Assembly: GCA_964581355.1 (NCBI GenBank)
Contig: CAZOOA010000041.1
Location: 1 to 25,320 of the forward strand
Source of the DNA: CAZOOA01 sp964581355
GTDB lineage: Bacteria > Bacillota > Dethiobacteria > DTU022 > UBA8154
Length of the DNA: 25,320 bases
Direction of reading: 5' to 3'
The position numbers and the translations under genes are program-made. Below are positions 22,653-25,320 of this stretch, one piece after another. Each line of letters starts with the position of its first letter. Within the stretch, counting starts at the first letter, position 1. The notes beneath the pieces were generated by a model. It had not been told where the DNA came from. It did no database searches and was given only the letters and a program-made list of their open reading frames with translations.

Positions 22653-22940
22653 ATGAACTTAAAACCGCTTGGTGACAGGGTTGTGCTTAAAGTAATCGAG
22701 CAGGAAGAAAAAACGGAAAGCGGTATCGTTCTTCCCGACAAAGCCAAGGAAAGACCCCAAGAGGGAAAAGTCATGGCTGTTGGCCCAGGCAAAGTCCTGG
22801 ATAATGGTGCCAAAGCACCTGTTGAGGTCAAGGAAGGGGACCGGGTGATCTTTTCCAAGTTTGCCGGTTCAGAAGTCAAAGTGGACGGCGAAGATTACCT
22901 GATCATCCGCCAGGATGATATCCTGGCCATATACTCGTAA
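22653..22940 (+). CDS. groES: Co-chaperonin GroES
   Basis: GroES is the heptameric lid of the GroEL chamber. The 95-residue product starts MNLKPLGDRVVLKV and has the mobile-loop segment (EEKTESGIVLPDKAKERPQ) and the closing 'KVDGEDYLIIRQDDILAIY'. The ATG at 22653 lies ten bases after AAGGAGG (22636-22642) and gives the usual GroES N-terminus. The in-frame ATG at 22647, only four bases after that site, would add Met-Phe. It is 84 bp upstream of groEL in a CIRCE-controlled operon. Confidence 0.96.
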   Translation: MNLKPLGDRVVLKVIEQEEKTESGIVLPDKAKERPQEGKVMAVGPGKVLDNGAKAPVEVKEGDRVIFSKFAGSEVKVDGEDYLIIRQDDILAIYS

Positions 22941-23024
22941 ATGAAGTTATGCCAGCAGCGTAACAGAGAGTAAAGTGAGCAAAAAGAGTAACAGGAAAAT
23001 CAATTAAAGGAGGTCGTTTTATTT

Positions 23025-24674
<1,650 letters not shown>

Positions 24675-24694
24675 AGTAAAGTCAAGAAGCAAAG

Positions 24695-24725
24695 AAAGCC
24701 CCGTTTTTGCGGGGCTTTTCTTTTT
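24695..24725 (+). terminator. Intrinsic terminator of the groESL operon
   Basis: AAAGCCCCG (24695-24703) pairs with CGGGGCTTT (24710-24718) across a six-base loop, and a T-rich tract follows to 24725. The A-rich left side may let it also end the convergent Gls24 transcript. Confidence 0.88.
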
Positions 24726-24760
24726 CCGTTCTTTCCTTTTTCTTTCCGAGATAAAGCAGG

Positions 24761-25320
24761 CTACTTCAGTTTATTATCTTCTGGCTCAGGCGCAGGCATT
24801 TGGACGCCCTGCACATGAACGTTAACCTCTTTTACCTGGAGTCCGGTAAGATCTTCAACGGCTGCTTTCACTTTTTGCTGGACCTCCCTGGCCACTTTAT
24901 TAATCATGACCCCGTAATTCATGATCATGTAGAGATTGATCACGGCTTCCTGCTGGCCGACTTCCACCTTTATCCCCCGACCCACATTTTTTTTGCCAAA
25001 AGCCTCGGCGATGCCGCTGCCGCTGCTCATACCGGCCACTCCTTCAACCCCTGAGGCGGCCATACCGGATGCTTTGGCCACGATACTGTCAGAGATACGG
25101 ATGTTTCCCATTTCGGAAGAAAGAGAGCTGGCAACTTCCTTGCTATCAGTCCCCTGGGGTAAGTTTGTTTCTGCCTCCTGGGGCTTCTGCAGTGTCTCTT
25201 CTTTTGCCGGTTGTTTTTTTACCTCTTCTTTTGCCTGCTGTTCTTCTTCCTGCTCCTGCTCCTGCTCCTGGCCCTGGCTCGTTTCTCCCAAAGACTGTTT
25301 TTTAGACTGCTCTTTTTCCA
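24761..25320 (-). CDS. Asp23/Gls24 family envelope-stress protein (5' end outside window)
   Basis: The C-terminal half is an Asp23/Gls24 (DUF322) domain, with 'GNIRISDSIVAKASGMAASG', 'VEGVAGMSS', 'GIKVEVGQQEAVINLYMIMNYG' and 'LQVKEVNVHVQGV'. Members are small, abundant, membrane-associated proteins tied to alkaline or envelope stress in Gram-positive bacteria. The N-terminal half is unusual: a stretch of about 60 residues very rich in Gln, Glu and Lys, which the family normally lacks or keeps short. A TTG at 25291 has no ribosome binding site. The frame stays open to the edge, and the last two window bases would complete an ATG or GTG start at 25321, so the true start is probably one base outside. 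Confidence 0.85.
   Translation of the reverse strand, partial: EKEQSKKQSLGETSQGQEQEQEQEEEQQAKEEVKKQPAKEETLQKPQEAETNLPQGTDSKEVASSLSSEMGNIRISDSIVAKASGMAASGVEGVAGMSSGSGIAEAFGKKNVGRGIKVEVGQQEAVINLYMIMNYGVMINKVAREVQQKVKAAVEDLTGLQVKEVNVHVQGVQMPAPEPEDNKLK

Overview
The window looks like a chromosomal piece from an anaerobic, probably endospore-forming member of the Firmicutes (Clostridia, perhaps near Desulfotomaculum/Pelotomaculum). This rests on an oxygen-sensitive four-subunit pyruvate:ferredoxin oxidoreductase, a CxxC-type iron-sulfur flavoprotein, a GerM lipoprotein, a CIRCE-controlled groESL operon, an Asp23/Gls24 protein and strong AGGAGG ribosome binding sites. The taxonomic placement is inferred from gene content only.

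Layout. (1) 11-6633: a Tad/Flp pilus operon on the plus strand: cpaB, a receiver-cpaE fusion, cpaF, tadB, tadC, cpaA prepilin peptidase and a DUF192 gene. No pilin gene is visible. (2) 6698-8345: a soluble PAS histidine kinase and a single-domain response regulator, closed by a strong terminator. (3) 8373-11461: a minus-strand porCDAB operon. (4) 11462-11865: an AT-rich divergent intergenic region. (5) 11866-12828: murI and its terminator. (6) 12890-18350: a segment bounded by two inverted copies of a GC-rich element of about 262-265 bp. Between the copies lie gerM, an RDD membrane gene, a fused rph-rdgB gene, an iron-sulfur flavoprotein and a sirtuin. (7) 18376-20535: an ADP-forming acyl-CoA synthetase, starting just beyond the second copy. 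(8) 20607-22348: a membrane coiled-coil gene overlapping a membrane phosphodiester-glycosidase gene. (9) 22538-24725: groES-groEL with CIRCE. (10) 24761 to the right edge: an Asp23/Gls24 gene on the minus strand whose 5' end is outside the window.

How the genes may work together. The pilus genes are a coherent machine: CpaF powers it, TadB/TadC form the inner-membrane platform, CpaE positions it, CpaB belongs to the outer assembly and CpaA processes the pilin. The CpaE receiver keeps all phosphorylation residues and a kinase/regulator pair follows, so phospho-control is plausible. PorCDAB makes acetyl-CoA, and the ADP-forming synthetase could convert it to acetate with ATP gain, although the two loci are about 7 kb apart and separately transcribed.

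The least explained feature is the inverted pair of structured repeats at 12890-13151 and 18086-18350. The copies are about 90% identical by hand alignment, rich in hairpins and free of a convincing protein. They are best seen as candidate non-coding RNA or non-autonomous mobile elements. A HEARO/omega-RNA-like identity is possible but not established.
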